From Acidobacteriota bacterium (lineage in GTDB: Bacteria > Acidobacteriota > Terriglobia > Terriglobales > Acidobacteriaceae): a stretch of DNA of 12,294 bases. The position numbers were made by a program, and so were the translations under genes. Below, piece after piece: positions 1 to 6,794 of the stretch. The number at the start of each line of letters is the position of its first letter. The first letter of the stretch is position 1. Location: contig JAJZCX010000014.1 in assembly GCA_021851625.1 (NCBI GenBank), positions 1 to 12,294 on the forward strand. Direction: 5' to 3'. A model generated the notes under the pieces. That model was given only the letters and a program-made list of their open reading frames with translations. It ran no database searches and was not told where the DNA came from.

Positions 1-1452
1 GCAGGAGCGGCAGTAGCCTTTATTTTGCCGCCCATTCTTACCCGTGTTCTCGATCAGGATCGCTTTGCCGCCTGGGCCTTGCTGCTACAGATTGCCGCCT
101 ACGCCAATTTTTTAGACTTTGGAATCCAGACGGCTGTGGCAAGGTTCGTTGCCCAGGCGATGGAGCGTGGAGACGATAAGGAACGGGACAGCTACATCAG
201 CGCGGCTTTTTTTCTGCTTGTCGCTACCGGAGTCCTTGCGTTTGGCGTGGTCTGTGGCATGGCGTGGCTCGTCCCCTACATGTACAAGCAGGCCCCGCTG
301 CATCTACTCACGGAGTTGCGCGAAGGTCTGGTCCTGCTGGCGGCGTTTTCTGCGCTCGCGTTGCCAACCTCGACGTTTACGGGGGTCTTCATCGGCCTGC
401 ACAAGAATGAATATCCAGCATTCGCGATGGGGGGCAGTCGGCTACTGGGCGCGGGATTTGTCATTCTTGCCGTACATCGCACGCATTCCCTCGTGGTCAT
501 GGCAGGGATTATCGGCAGCATGAATCTGGCAGGAGGCATCCTGCAGTATGTGCTGGCGCGCAGGATGCTGCCCACCATGCTGGTTTCATTGAAGTTGATC
601 ACAAAACATTCCCTGCGTTCCATGACACAGTTTTGCGCCGGACTCAGCGTTTGGTCGTTTGCTATGTTTCTCGTGGGAGGATTGGATCTTACCATCGTCG
701 GATACTTCCGATTTTCAGGAGTGGCGTACTATTCGATCGCCTCCAATCTTGTCCTGATCGTGGCAGGATTGTGCGGCGCGGCCACCAGCGCGTTGATTGC
801 TCCCACTGCGGTCATCCATGCCCGCGGCGAATACAAGCAACTGGGCGCGATGGTCGTGCGTGCAACACGGTATGTGACTCAACTCCTTGTCCTCTCCAGC
901 TTCCCATTCTTTTTGATGGGAACCCGCATCCTTACGCTTTGGGTAGGTCCAGTCTATGCCCACGTCAGTATTCACATACTCGAAGTCCTGATGCTTGCCA
1001 ATGTAATTCGAATGATAGGAGCGCCCTACAGTGCCGCGCTGGTAGGTGCGGGGGAACATGTGCGCGTAGTTTTCTCGCCGTTGTTTGAAGGTTTTACGAA
1101 TCTTGTCGCGAGCGTGATTGCAGGCTATTACCTTGGCCCAATTGGAGTGGCTATCGGAACGCTGGTGGGCAGCTTTGGGGGCAGCTGTTTGCAGTTTTTA
1201 TATAACGCGTCAAGATTTCCAGAAATCAGCATAAAGCGCACGGTCTTGATCCTTCAAGGCATCCTACTGCCGATTCTTGAGTTAGCTCCGGCGCTGACAG
1301 GCACTGCACTTGGCGCTTCTGGCCTACTGCATGGAATGCTTCTACGCTTCTTGGTGGTGTTTTGTGGAATCGCATGGACAGGATTCTTGTCTCGGAATGC
1401 CTACCTCCGTGAGAAACATTCTCCATATATGATCGCAAAGAACGCAGAATAG
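1..1452 (+). CDS. Polysaccharide/oligosaccharide flippase (Wzx/MATE-like), 5'-truncated by window edge
   Basis: The frame is open from base 1 to a TAG at 1450-1452, giving 483 residues with no start codon in view. The first in-frame start-like codon, a TTG at 25, lies inside a conserved-looking stretch (PPILTRVLDQDRFAAW), so it is not the real start. The protein is very hydrophobic, with about a dozen likely membrane segments. It opens with the pattern usual for lipid-linked polysaccharide exporters: a first helix, then a loop, then 'FLDFGIQTAVARFVA', which resembles the 'DLGI...RY.A' signature of the PF01943/PF13440 families. Such proteins move undecaprenyl-linked sugar units across the inner membrane for O-antigen, capsule or exopolysaccharide assembly. 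Only a short N-terminal piece seems to be missing. The gene runs towards clpB (convergent), and no clear terminator follows it. Flippase superfamily membership is fairly secure. The exact substrate cannot be told. Confidence 0.82.
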   Translation, partial: AGAAVAFILPPILTRVLDQDRFAAWALLLQIAAYANFLDFGIQTAVARFVAQAMERGDDKERDSYISAAFFLLVATGVLAFGVVCGMAWLVPYMYKQAPLHLLTELREGLVLLAAFSALALPTSTFTGVFIGLHKNEYPAFAMGGSRLLGAGFVILAVHRTHSLVVMAGIIGSMNLAGGILQYVLARRMLPTMLVSLKLITKHSLRSMTQFCAGLSVWSFAMFLVGGLDLTIVGYFRFSGVAYYSIASNLVLIVAGLCGAATSALIAPTAVIHARGEYKQLGAMVVRATRYVTQLLVLSSFPFFLMGTRILTLWVGPVYAHVSIHILEVLMLANVIRMIGAPYSAALVGAGEHVRVVFSPLFEGFTNLVASVIAGYYLGPIGVAIGTLVGSFGGSCLQFLYNASRFPEISIKRTVLILQGILLPILELAPALTGTALGASGLLHGMLLRFLVVFCGIAWTGFLSRNAYLREKHSPYMIAKNAE

Positions 1453-1582
1453 AAACTACGCAAGACGCTGCGACGGATCCAAGATGCCCTATCGAAGTCT
1501 GGTTATGTTCAGCGCTCAGAGTTGTAGGTTTTCAACAATTGAGCTGGGTTTCCAGCCATGATTCCATAATCGGTAACACGTA

Positions 1583-1601
1583 CTAGAACCCATCTCATAA
1601 A
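1583..1601 (+). repeat. Left terminal inverted repeat of the IS remnant
   Basis: CTAGAACCCATCTCATAAA matches the reverse complement of 2072-2090 over all 19 bases. The match fails at the next base on both sides, which defines the repeat edge. Confidence 0.9.
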
Positions 1602-1811
1602 CATTTTGCATGGGAAAATCTGCGAGACTGGATATGCTCAAGGCATCTCTGCGGACATGCGATGGCAGGCCGTTGGGAACTTACATCTGAAGTGGCCTTC
1701 GGCCAGGCTTGAAAACCAGCATCCACGCCCGCAAAGAACGAGATTCAAATCCATCTGACCAACGTAACAACACCAATCACCAATAAAATAGCACAGATCA
1801 GCCATATTTTA

Positions 1812-2078
1812 ACAAGTTCTTACGAATCGGACCCGCTCGATGAAAAACTCGCCACGAAGTATGGCATCGAGATGATCTCGCCCAACCGATGCAACCGCAA
1901 GCAGAGGACACAGGATGGCCGAGCGCTACGCCGCTATCGGTGCCGATGAAGGATCGAACGCATCTTTGCCTGGATGCAGAACTACCGCCGCCTCGTCACG
2001 CGATGGGAATACCACATCGAAAACTTTCTCGGCTTCGTCCATCTCGCATGCCTCCTGATGCTCCTCCGACATTTATGA
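1812..2078 (+). pseudogene. IS5-family transposase, C-terminal remnant with in-frame stop
   Basis: One frame of 89 codons from 1812 reads 'SYESDPLDEKLATKYGIEMI', then 'NRKQRTQDGRALRRYRCR', stop, 'RIERIFAWMQNYRRLV', then 'YHIENFLGFVHLACLLMLLRHL' and TGA at 2076-2078. This is the C-terminal third of an IS5-type DDE transposase. The E of 'RIER' corresponds to the third catalytic acid. The stop, TGA at 1947-1949, stands where the family normally has Trp (RRW-K-IER), so a TGG-to-TGA change is the likely cause. Just upstream, 'aacaag' followed by one extra base before 'tcttac' looks like a decayed D-K-A-Y motif, which suggests a frameshift near 1817-1820. The N-terminal domain and the first catalytic Asp are gone. 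The protein cannot be functional. Confidence 0.8.
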
Positions 2079-2090
2079 GATGGGTTCTAG
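2072..2090 (-). repeat. Right terminal inverted repeat of the IS remnant
   Basis: This is the exact reverse complement of 1583-1601. It also carries the last codons of the transposase remnant (its TGA is at 2076-2078) and, on the minus strand, the TAG stop codon of clpB at 2089-2087. Confidence 0.9.
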
Positions 2091-4714
2091 GAAGTTACGG
2101 CGCGTTCTTTCACTGTGACCTTTAGGCTCTCTTGCAGCGGGTCGGCGTCGAGCAGTACATGATCGCCGTGCAGCACTTCTCCATCGAGGATTTTGATGGC
2201 CAGCTTGTCCTGAATCAGGCGCTGAATGGCGCGCTTCAGCGGACGCGCTCCATACGCGCGGTCAAAGCCGGTCAGGAAGATTTGCTGCCGCGCCGCGTCG
2301 GTCAACTCCACCGTGATGTGTCGCTCGGCCAGCATCCGATTCAGGTCGTTCAGGCGCAGGTCGAGGATGTGATTCAGTTGCGCTTCATCCAGCGGGCGGA
2401 AGATCACAATGTCGTCCACGCGGTTCAAAAACTCGGGGCGAAAACTCTGCCGTAAGAGTTGCAGTACGTTTTCGCTGGCCTCGGCAAAGCTGGACTCCGA
2501 TTGCATCGCGTCTGTATTCAAAAACTGTGCGCCGAGGTTTGAGGTCAAAATCAGCACGGAATTTTTGAAGTCCACCGTGCGCCCGCGCGCGTCGGTCAAG
2601 CGCCCGTCGTCGAGTACCTGCAAGAGCACATTGAAGACATCCGGGTGCGCCTTTTCGATCTCATCCAGCAGCACGACGGAGTAGGGTCTGCGCCGCACGG
2701 CCTCAGTCAACTGTCCGCCTTCGTCATAGCCCACATAGCCCGGGGGCGCGCCAATCAAGCGTGCCACGGCGTGTTTCTCCATGTACTCGGACATGTCAAT
2801 GCGCACCATGGATTGCTCATCATCAAATAAAAACTCCGCCAAGGCGCGCGCAGTTTCGGTTTTTCCCACGCCGGTGGGGCCAAGAAAAATGAAGGAGCCA
2901 ATCGGGCGCTTGGGGTCGCTTAAGCCAGCACGCGAACGACGAATCGCATTGGCCACGATGGTGAGCGCTGCGTCCTGACCCACGACACGCTCGCGCAGTC
3001 GGGCCTCCATCTGCACCAGCTTCTGTACTTCGCCTTCGAGCATTTTCGAGACGGGGATGCCCGTCCACTTGCTCACGATGCGGGCGACATCTTCCTCGTC
3101 CACCTCTTCCTTCAACATGCGCGTGCTGCCGTGCGCTCCATCCTCTTGCGCAGCGTTCAGATTTTTCAGTTCGGTTTCGAGCCGCGGCAGCTCGCCATAT
3201 TGAATTTGCGCCACGCGCTCCAGATTGCTGCGGCGCGTCTGTTCTTCGGCCTCAACGCGTAGCGCTTCGATCTTTTTCTTCAGATCGGAAAGATGTGTGA
3301 TCGATTCCCGCTCTTTTTGCCAGCGTGCGCGCAGGGCGCTGGCCTGTTCACGCAGGGCGGCCAGTTCGCGCTCCACCTCTTCGCGTCGCTCTTTGGAGTT
3401 GGCGTCGGTCTCGCGCTTGAGCGCTGTGCGTTCGATTTCAAGTGAAGTGGCGCGCCGCTCCAGTTGATCAATCTCCGTGGGTACGGAGCCGATTTGAATC
3501 GCCAGCGATGCCGCGGCCTCATCGACCAAGTCGATGGCTTTGTCCGGCAGAAAGCGGTCGGAGATGTAGCGATGCGAGAGCGTGGCCGCAGCGACGATGG
3601 CCGCATCCTTGATGCGCACGTTGTGGTGCGCCTCGTAGCGCTCCTTCAGTCCGCGCAGAATGGCGATGGTGTCTTCAACATTTGGTTCACCGACAAAGAC
3701 GATCTGGAAGCGCCGCTCCAACGCGGCATCTTTTTCGATGTACTTGCGATATTCGCTCAGCGTAGTTGCACCAATGGCGCGCAGTTCTCCGCGCGCCAGC
3801 GCCGGTTTCAGCATGTTGGAAGCATCAATAGCTCCCTCCGCCGCGCCTGCTCCGACCAGCGTGTGCAGTTCGTCGATGAAGAGAATAATCTGTCCGTTGG
3901 CCTCTTCAATCTCTTTGAGAACAGCCTTCAATCGATCTTCAAACTCGCCACGATATTTGGCGCCAGCCAGCATCGCGCCCAAGTCGAGCGAGACCACGCG
4001 CTTGTCGCGCAACACATCGGGCACGTCGCCGGAGACGACGCGGCGCGCCAGGCCCTCGACGATGGCCGTCTTGCCAACGCCCGGCTCGCCGATCAATACA
4101 GGATTGTTTTTGGTGCGACGTGAGAGCACCTGCACCACGCGACGAATCTCCTCATCGCGGCCAATGACCGGATCGAGCTTGCCGCGCCGCGCCAACTCCG
4201 TCAGGTCGCGCGCATAGCGCTCCAGAGCCTGATACTTCGCCTCAGGATTTTGATCGGTCACGCGCTGCGAACCACGCACGGCTGTCAACGCGCGCAGAAT
4301 GGCGTCATGCGTGGCTCCGGCAGCGGCCAGAGCCAATTGTGCCGGATCGTTTTTGTCCTGGGTCGCGGCCAGCAACAAATGTTCCGTGGAGACGTACTCG
4401 TCTTTGAAGGTCTGCGCTTCACGAAAAGATTGATCGAGCAGGCGCAAAAACATGGCCGAAGACTGCGGCGGATTGGTCGCGCCCGCAACTTTGGGCAGCG
4501 TGCCCACTACCTGTTGCAAACGCGTGCGCAGCGGCTCGACCGGCGCGCCAATCTTGGCCAGCACGGAGGGCACAATACCTTCGCGGTCGTCGAGCAGCGC
4601 CAGCAGCAGATGCGTCGGCTGTACCTCAGGATTGCCCGACTCCGCGGCCAGATCGCTCGCGGCCTGCACGGCCTCCTGCGCTTTTACGGTGAACTTTTCC
4701 CAGCGAACGGCCAC
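2087..4714 (-). CDS. clpB: ATP-dependent disaggregase ClpB (Hsp100)
   Basis: ClpB threads aggregated proteins through its hexameric ring using ATP, together with DnaK, in the cytoplasm. The 875 residues are close to the family's usual length (about 860). Visible parts in order: Clp N-domain (about 1-145); AAA1 with Walker A GEPGVGKT (209-216), Walker B ILFIDE (277-282), pore-loop Tyr in AKYRGEFEDR and arginine finger ALERRF; coiled-coil middle domain (about 415-530, very rich in Glu/Arg/Lys), which marks ClpB rather than ClpA/ClpX; AAA2 with Walker A GPTGVGKT (612-619), Walker B VVLLDE (680-685), pore loop GYVGYDEGG and sensor-2 GAR (822-824). I chose the GTG at 4714-4712 because AGGGAGGAG (4728-4720) lies 5 nt before it and the protein then begins 'VAVRWEKFTVKAQEAV', as in homologues. 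An upstream ATG at 4819 adds 35 non-homologous residues across a hairpin. The TAG stop (2089-2087) lies inside the IS terminal repeat. The gene follows hsp20 on the same strand. Confidence 0.96.
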   Translation of the reverse strand: MAVRWEKFTVKAQEAVQAASDLAAESGNPEVQPTHLLLALLDDREGIVPSVLAKIGAPVEPLRTRLQQVVGTLPKVAGATNPPQSSAMFLRLLDQSFREAQTFKDEYVSTEHLLLAATQDKNDPAQLALAAAGATHDAILRALTAVRGSQRVTDQNPEAKYQALERYARDLTELARRGKLDPVIGRDEEIRRVVQVLSRRTKNNPVLIGEPGVGKTAIVEGLARRVVSGDVPDVLRDKRVVSLDLGAMLAGAKYRGEFEDRLKAVLKEIEEANGQIILFIDELHTLVGAGAAEGAIDASNMLKPALARGELRAIGATTLSEYRKYIEKDAALERRFQIVFVGEPNVEDTIAILRGLKERYEAHHNVRIKDAAIVAAATLSHRYISDRFLPDKAIDLVDEAAASLAIQIGSVPTEIDQLERRATSLEIERTALKRETDANSKERREEVERELAALREQASALRARWQKERESITHLSDLKKKIEALRVEAEEQTRRSNLERVAQIQYGELPRLETELKNLNAAQEDGAHGSTRMLKEEVDEEDVARIVSKWTGIPVSKMLEGEVQKLVQMEARLRERVVGQDAALTIVANAIRRSRAGLSDPKRPIGSFIFLGPTGVGKTETARALAEFLFDDEQSMVRIDMSEYMEKHAVARLIGAPPGYVGYDEGGQLTEAVRRRPYSVVLLDEIEKAHPDVFNVLLQVLDDGRLTDARGRTVDFKNSVLILTSNLGAQFLNTDAMQSESSFAEASENVLQLLRQSFRPEFLNRVDDIVIFRPLDEAQLNHILDLRLNDLNRMLAERHITVELTDAARQQIFLTGFDRAYGARPLKRAIQRLIQDKLAIKILDGEVLHGDHVLLDADPLQESLKVTVKERAVTS

Positions 4715-4719
4715 GGCGG

Positions 4720-4728
4720 CTCCTCCCT
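4720..4728 (-). promoter_or_regulatory. Shine-Dalgarno site fixing the GTG start of clpB
   Basis: On the minus strand AGGGAGGAG is followed by 5 nt and then GTG-GCC-GTT-CGC. No comparable site precedes the upstream in-frame ATG at 4819, so this site decides the clpB start. Confidence 0.8.
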
Positions 4729-4744
4729 GAATGGAAATACAAGA

Positions 4745-4808
4745 AGTCCTTCCGGGCTGCGATGGCGGGGGCTTACATTTGCGCAGCCATCGAAGCCGCG
4801 GAAGGACT
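4745..4808 (-). promoter_or_regulatory. Large imperfect hairpin between hsp20 and clpB
   Basis: The arms 4745-4765 and 4787-4808 are inverted repeats. The outer AGTCCTTCC/GGAAGGACT and the inner CGATGG/CCATCG pair perfectly, with a few mismatched bases between them and a loop of about 21 nt. In the hsp20-clpB transcript this stem-loop lies just after the hsp20 stop and ends about 16 nt before the clpB Shine-Dalgarno site. No strong U-run follows, so a plain intrinsic terminator is not well supported. A processing or mRNA-stabilising element, an attenuator, or a leader structure acting on clpB are alternatives. The structure is seen; the role is inferred. Confidence 0.55.
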
Positions 4809-4825
4809 GCACTGAGCATCGTACT

Positions 4826-5290
4826 TCAAGCGGCGGCGGTTTTGCCTTCCACCTGTTTTGTTCCGCCCAAGGTTACGGGAATCTGCTTGGGCTGTGCCTC
4901 GGCCTTCTTGCCCAACTCGATGCGCAACACGCCGGCGTCGTAGGTTGCCTGAACTTTTTCGGCGTCCACGGTGGTGGGCAGCGTAAAGGTGCGGGCAAAG
5001 CTGCCATAGCGGCGCTCGATGTGGTGATAGTTCTTGTCCTGAGTCTCTTGTTCGAACTTGCGCTCGCCGCGCACGGTGAGCACGTTGTTCTCCAGTTGAA
5101 TCTTCAGATCTTCTTGCTTCAGTCCGGGAGCCTCCAATGCCAGCACGATGTGGTTGGCGTCTTCGGAAATATCCACCGGCGGAATGAAGCTGCCAGCGGG
5201 AGCGCCCGCCTCCGCACCTTCGAAGATTTGCTGCAACTGGGATTGCAGGGTGTCGATTTCACGGAATGGATTCCAACGCAGAATGGTCAT
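4826..5290 (-). CDS. Small heat-shock protein, Hsp20/alpha-crystallin family
   Basis: This is an ATP-independent holdase that binds unfolding proteins in the cytoplasm and keeps them ready for ClpB/DnaK. The 154 residues fit bacterial Hsp20. The N-terminal arm 'MTILRWNPFREIDTLQSQLQQIF' is typical of class A bacterial sHSPs. The alpha-crystallin domain (about 38-135) starts at 'PPVDISEDANHIVLALEAPGLKQEDLKIQLENNVLTVRGER'. It ends with the hallmark A-x-x-x-x-GVL in 'ATYDAGVLRIELGK', and the C-terminal tail carries an I-P-V motif that docks neighbouring subunits. The ATG is preceded by AGGAGG (5304-5299) with an 8-nt spacer. clpB follows 111 bp downstream in the same direction, so co-transcription is likely. 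This fits the functional hand-over from holdase to disaggregase. The upstream region has an AT-rich promoter candidate and possible leader structures, described separately. Confidence 0.95.
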   Translation of the reverse strand: MTILRWNPFREIDTLQSQLQQIFEGAEAGAPAGSFIPPVDISEDANHIVLALEAPGLKQEDLKIQLENNVLTVRGERKFEQETQDKNYHHIERRYGSFARTFTLPTTVDAEKVQATYDAGVLRIELGKKAEAQPKQIPVTLGGTKQVEGKTAAA

Positions 5291-5298
5291 GATCGTAT

Positions 5299-5351
5299 CC
5301 TCCTAGTGAGCTTTGGCTCGAATCTTGGCCGGGGGTTCGCACCGGCCTAGG
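5299..5351 (-). promoter_or_regulatory. hsp20 mRNA leader with potential Shine-Dalgarno-masking fold
   Basis: In the minus-strand transcript, CCTAG (5351-5347) can pair with CTAGG (5306-5302), which overlaps the AGGAGG ribosome site. The closed region would hold two further stems: GCCGG (5346-5342) with CCGGC, and GAGC (5319-5316) with GCTC (5311-5308). Small heat-shock genes often carry RNA thermometers of this general kind, but this leader does not show a ROSE or fourU signature, and the closing stem is only 5 bp. Tentative. Confidence 0.3.
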
Positions 5352-5363
5352 CATCTGATCCAA

Positions 5364-5372
5364 AATATACCA
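5364..5372 (-). promoter_or_regulatory. Candidate extended -10 promoter for hsp20-clpB
   Basis: The minus strand reads TGGTATATT, an extended -10 (TGn plus TATATT), about 70-80 nt before the hsp20 start. No convincing -35 box lies 16-18 nt further upstream. That fits either an extended -10 promoter or one needing an activator. I found no CIRCE (HrcA), HspR inverted repeat or sigma-32 consensus. Confidence 0.35.
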
Positions 5373-5384
5373 TAAACGATTCAT

Positions 5385-5413
5385 AAAATATGAGCGTATT
5401 GTTAGCATATTTT
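5385..5413. promoter_or_regulatory. 8-bp inverted repeat, possible operator upstream of hsp20
   Basis: AAAATATG (5385-5392) and CATATTTT (5406-5413) are perfect inverted repeats with centres 21 bp apart. That is two helical turns, the spacing expected for a dimeric regulator. The repeat covers the position of the missing -35 box of the hsp20 promoter candidate. AT-rich palindromes also arise by chance in AT-rich promoter DNA. Confidence 0.3.
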
Positions 5414-5492
5414 TGCGCGAGAAATGTCTGCGATGTAACATTTTTATTTTGTTGCATTTAATGGAAGCAATCCCGCGACTTTCCCTCTGCGG

Positions 5493-6770
5493 CTAGGCAA
5501 TCTGTGGCGCGCGCAGCTCGCGCATGGCTTGGTAAACGAACTGGCACATGTACCAGCCATCCATATACTGGAAGGGCGTTTCGCCCGTGGTGTAGTGGCC
5601 GCAGGGGAGAATTCTTGCGTCAAAGTCCAAGCCATGCTCGGTGAACTGCGCGACGACCGCTCGCGAGAACTCCGGCAAAAAGGTTAGGTCATACGGTGCG
5701 TAGATCAGGCGCGCCTGTTTGCGCGGCCAGGGCATTCCGCGTCGGGCTGGGGCCGTTCCCGCGTACAGGTCGAAGTAGGCCATGGGGCTGACGGCGGCCC
5801 AGAGTGCGCGCAGGCGGTCTTGCGTCAGGCCTGCATCGGCAAAGGCGGTGCGGATGTGCCGCGTGCTTTGGCCGGTCCAGACCACATCGCCGAAGTGCGT
5901 CGCCACATGATTAAAAACATGCACGCGCAGCCGAGGATCGAGCGCGCTGGCGATGAAGGCGTAGCAGGAGCCGAGGCTGGTGCCGAGGATACCGAACTGC
6001 TCGTAGCCCTGCTGCTCCAACCAGTCGATGCAGCAGCGAATATCCACCACTGCTTGGCGGCAGGCGGCGATGGTGCGGCCCAGGTTCGCGCTGACCGTGT
6101 AGTCGGAGCGCTCCAACTCCGCCGGTCGGCGAATGTCATGGAAGGGCTTGCTCAACCGCAGCGCCGAGACGCCAAAGCGGTTGAAGATGCTGCACAGCGC
6201 ATTGTGACTGAAGGCGTCGGCATTCCACTGGGGCAGCACGATCATGGCCTGTCGCGGTCGACCCCGGCGCTTGTTTGTCGGTGCGGGATACCAGCGCGCG
6301 TTCACCTGATCATTCTCCGGGTACGGTGTACGCACGGGTGAGGTGAAGCGCAGAAACTGCGCCTTTTCCATGCGGCCCTCGCGCGCCAATTGTTGCAGAC
6401 GCGCATCCTCACGCAGTGTTTCTGGGCGCACGTTGGTGGGGAAGAGCTGCGGGTGGCGCGCTTCCAATCGAAAATCCGTGGGCGTGGCGTAGCGATAAAA
6501 ATTGTCGCTGTTGGCGCGGATGCTCTCATTCACAGTGAGCAGTGCGGCTTCCATCTGCGCAGCCTCGCCAGAGGCCACCTGCTGTTCGATCTGGATGCGC
6601 TGCGCAGCGGGCAGTGCGGCGATCCAATCCGCCATCCAGTCAAAGCCCCATTCGAGTGGGCGCACCTGACGATTGGTGTCGCGCGTGGTCAGGCGCGTCT
6701 CCCAGGCAAACATCCACTGTGCGTACAAACGGCGCAACATCATTTTTAGAGTAACAAGCCCAAGGCACAT
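5493..6770 (-). CDS. Alpha/beta hydrolase, ABHD18-like
   Basis: Predicted to be a soluble serine hydrolase of unknown substrate. Residues 1-165 form an unusual N-terminal part rich in Trp/Arg/Glu. The hydrolase core runs from about 173 ('RQAMIVLPQWNADA') to the end. The nucleophile elbow is G-T-S-L-G-S with Ser265, after 'CIDWLEQQGYEQFGIL'. The Asp candidate is Asp361 in 'YAPYDLTFLPE' and the His is His392 in 'CGHYTTGE', so a complete triad is visible in the right order. The layout (WLE-x-x-GY-x-x-xG-x-x-G-x-S-x-G) recalls the ABHD18/DUF2048 family, from memory. No signal peptide or membrane helix is evident. The start is uncertain: ATG at 6770 has GGATGG 10 nt upstream, while ATGs at 6743 and 6740 lack any good ribosome site but give a protein starting 'MLRRLYAQWMFAWETR'. 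It lies 24 bp after the deamidase-like gene and is probably co-transcribed with it. Confidence 0.72.
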   Translation of the reverse strand: MCLGLVTLKMMLRRLYAQWMFAWETRLTTRDTNRQVRPLEWGFDWMADWIAALPAAQRIQIEQQVASGEAAQMEAALLTVNESIRANSDNFYRYATPTDFRLEARHPQLFPTNVRPETLREDARLQQLAREGRMEKAQFLRFTSPVRTPYPENDQVNARWYPAPTNKRRGRPRQAMIVLPQWNADAFSHNALCSIFNRFGVSALRLSKPFHDIRRPAELERSDYTVSANLGRTIAACRQAVVDIRCCIDWLEQQGYEQFGILGTSLGSCYAFIASALDPRLRVHVFNHVATHFGDVVWTGQSTRHIRTAFADAGLTQDRLRALWAAVSPMAYFDLYAGTAPARRGMPWPRKQARLIYAPYDLTFLPEFSRAVVAQFTEHGLDFDARILPCGHYTTGETPFQYMDGWYMCQFVYQAMRELRAPQIA

Positions 6771-6794
6771 TCTGTGTGCGCCATCCGGTGAGCT

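Larger units (their letters stand above)
1453..2086. other. Intergenic stretch between convergent genes
   Basis: Between the flippase stop and the clpB stop there is no intact gene. Positions 1453-1582 show nothing I can name apart from a weak 5-bp stem (1543-1556, GCTGG/CCAGC with a 4-base loop) that lacks a U-run. Positions 1583-2086 are the IS remnant. Within it, 1602-1811 contains a small GC hairpin (TGGCC/GGCCA, 1693-1705) and otherwise unassigned sequence. Confidence 0.7.
1583..2090. mobile_element. Degraded IS5-family insertion sequence (internally deleted, MITE-like)
   Basis: The two ends are perfect 19-bp inverted repeats: CTAGAACCCATCTCATAAA at 1583-1601 and its exact reverse complement at 2072-2090. 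The outermost CTAG may be a duplicated target (YTAR-type targets are known for IS5-like elements), which would make the element proper about 500 bp (1587-2086). A complete IS of this family is roughly 0.8-1.3 kb, so more than a third is missing. Inside, only the C-terminal end of a transposase can be recognised (1812-2078). The stretch 1602-1811 has no coding content I can assign. The ends are intact but the transposase is dead, so the element could only move with help from a related active copy. It sits between the convergent flippase and clpB genes, and its right end overlaps the clpB stop codon. Confidence 0.82.

Noticed and set aside
1543..1556. Terminator for the flippase or clpB
   Set aside because: The stem is only 5 bp (GCTGG/CCAGC) and no U-run follows on either strand.
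1889..2125. Plus-strand open frame of 78 codons over the IS end and clpB 3' end
   Set aside because: The neighbouring frame (1812-2078) encodes the transposase remnant. This frame runs across the IS boundary into antisense clpB.
3464..4123. Plus-strand open frame of 219 codons inside clpB
   Set aside because: It is fully antisense to the conserved ClpB AAA1 domain, and its sequence is the mirror of ClpB codons.
4715..4819. N-terminal extension of ClpB by 35 residues from an upstream ATG
   Set aside because: The extension crosses the intercistronic hairpin, does not look like any ClpB N-terminus, and has no ribosome site. A strong site precedes the GTG at 4714.
4250..5350. Long plus-strand open frame of 366 codons opposite clpB and hsp20
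   Set aside because: It is antisense to two clearly real genes, spans their intergenic gap, and has a composition typical of a mirrored GC-rich frame with no recognisable domain.
5305..5460. CIRCE, HspR or sigma-32 site upstream of hsp20
   Set aside because: TTAGCA occurs once (5402-5407) but the matching half GAGTGCTAA is absent. No HspR-type inverted repeat or sigma-32 pair of boxes was found.
5434..5495. Terminator after the alpha/beta hydrolase gene
   Set aside because: Only a 4-bp stem (CCGC/GCGG) with a 12-base loop follows the stop codon, with no U-run directly after it. The AT-rich stretch further on belongs more plausibly to the hsp20 promoter region.
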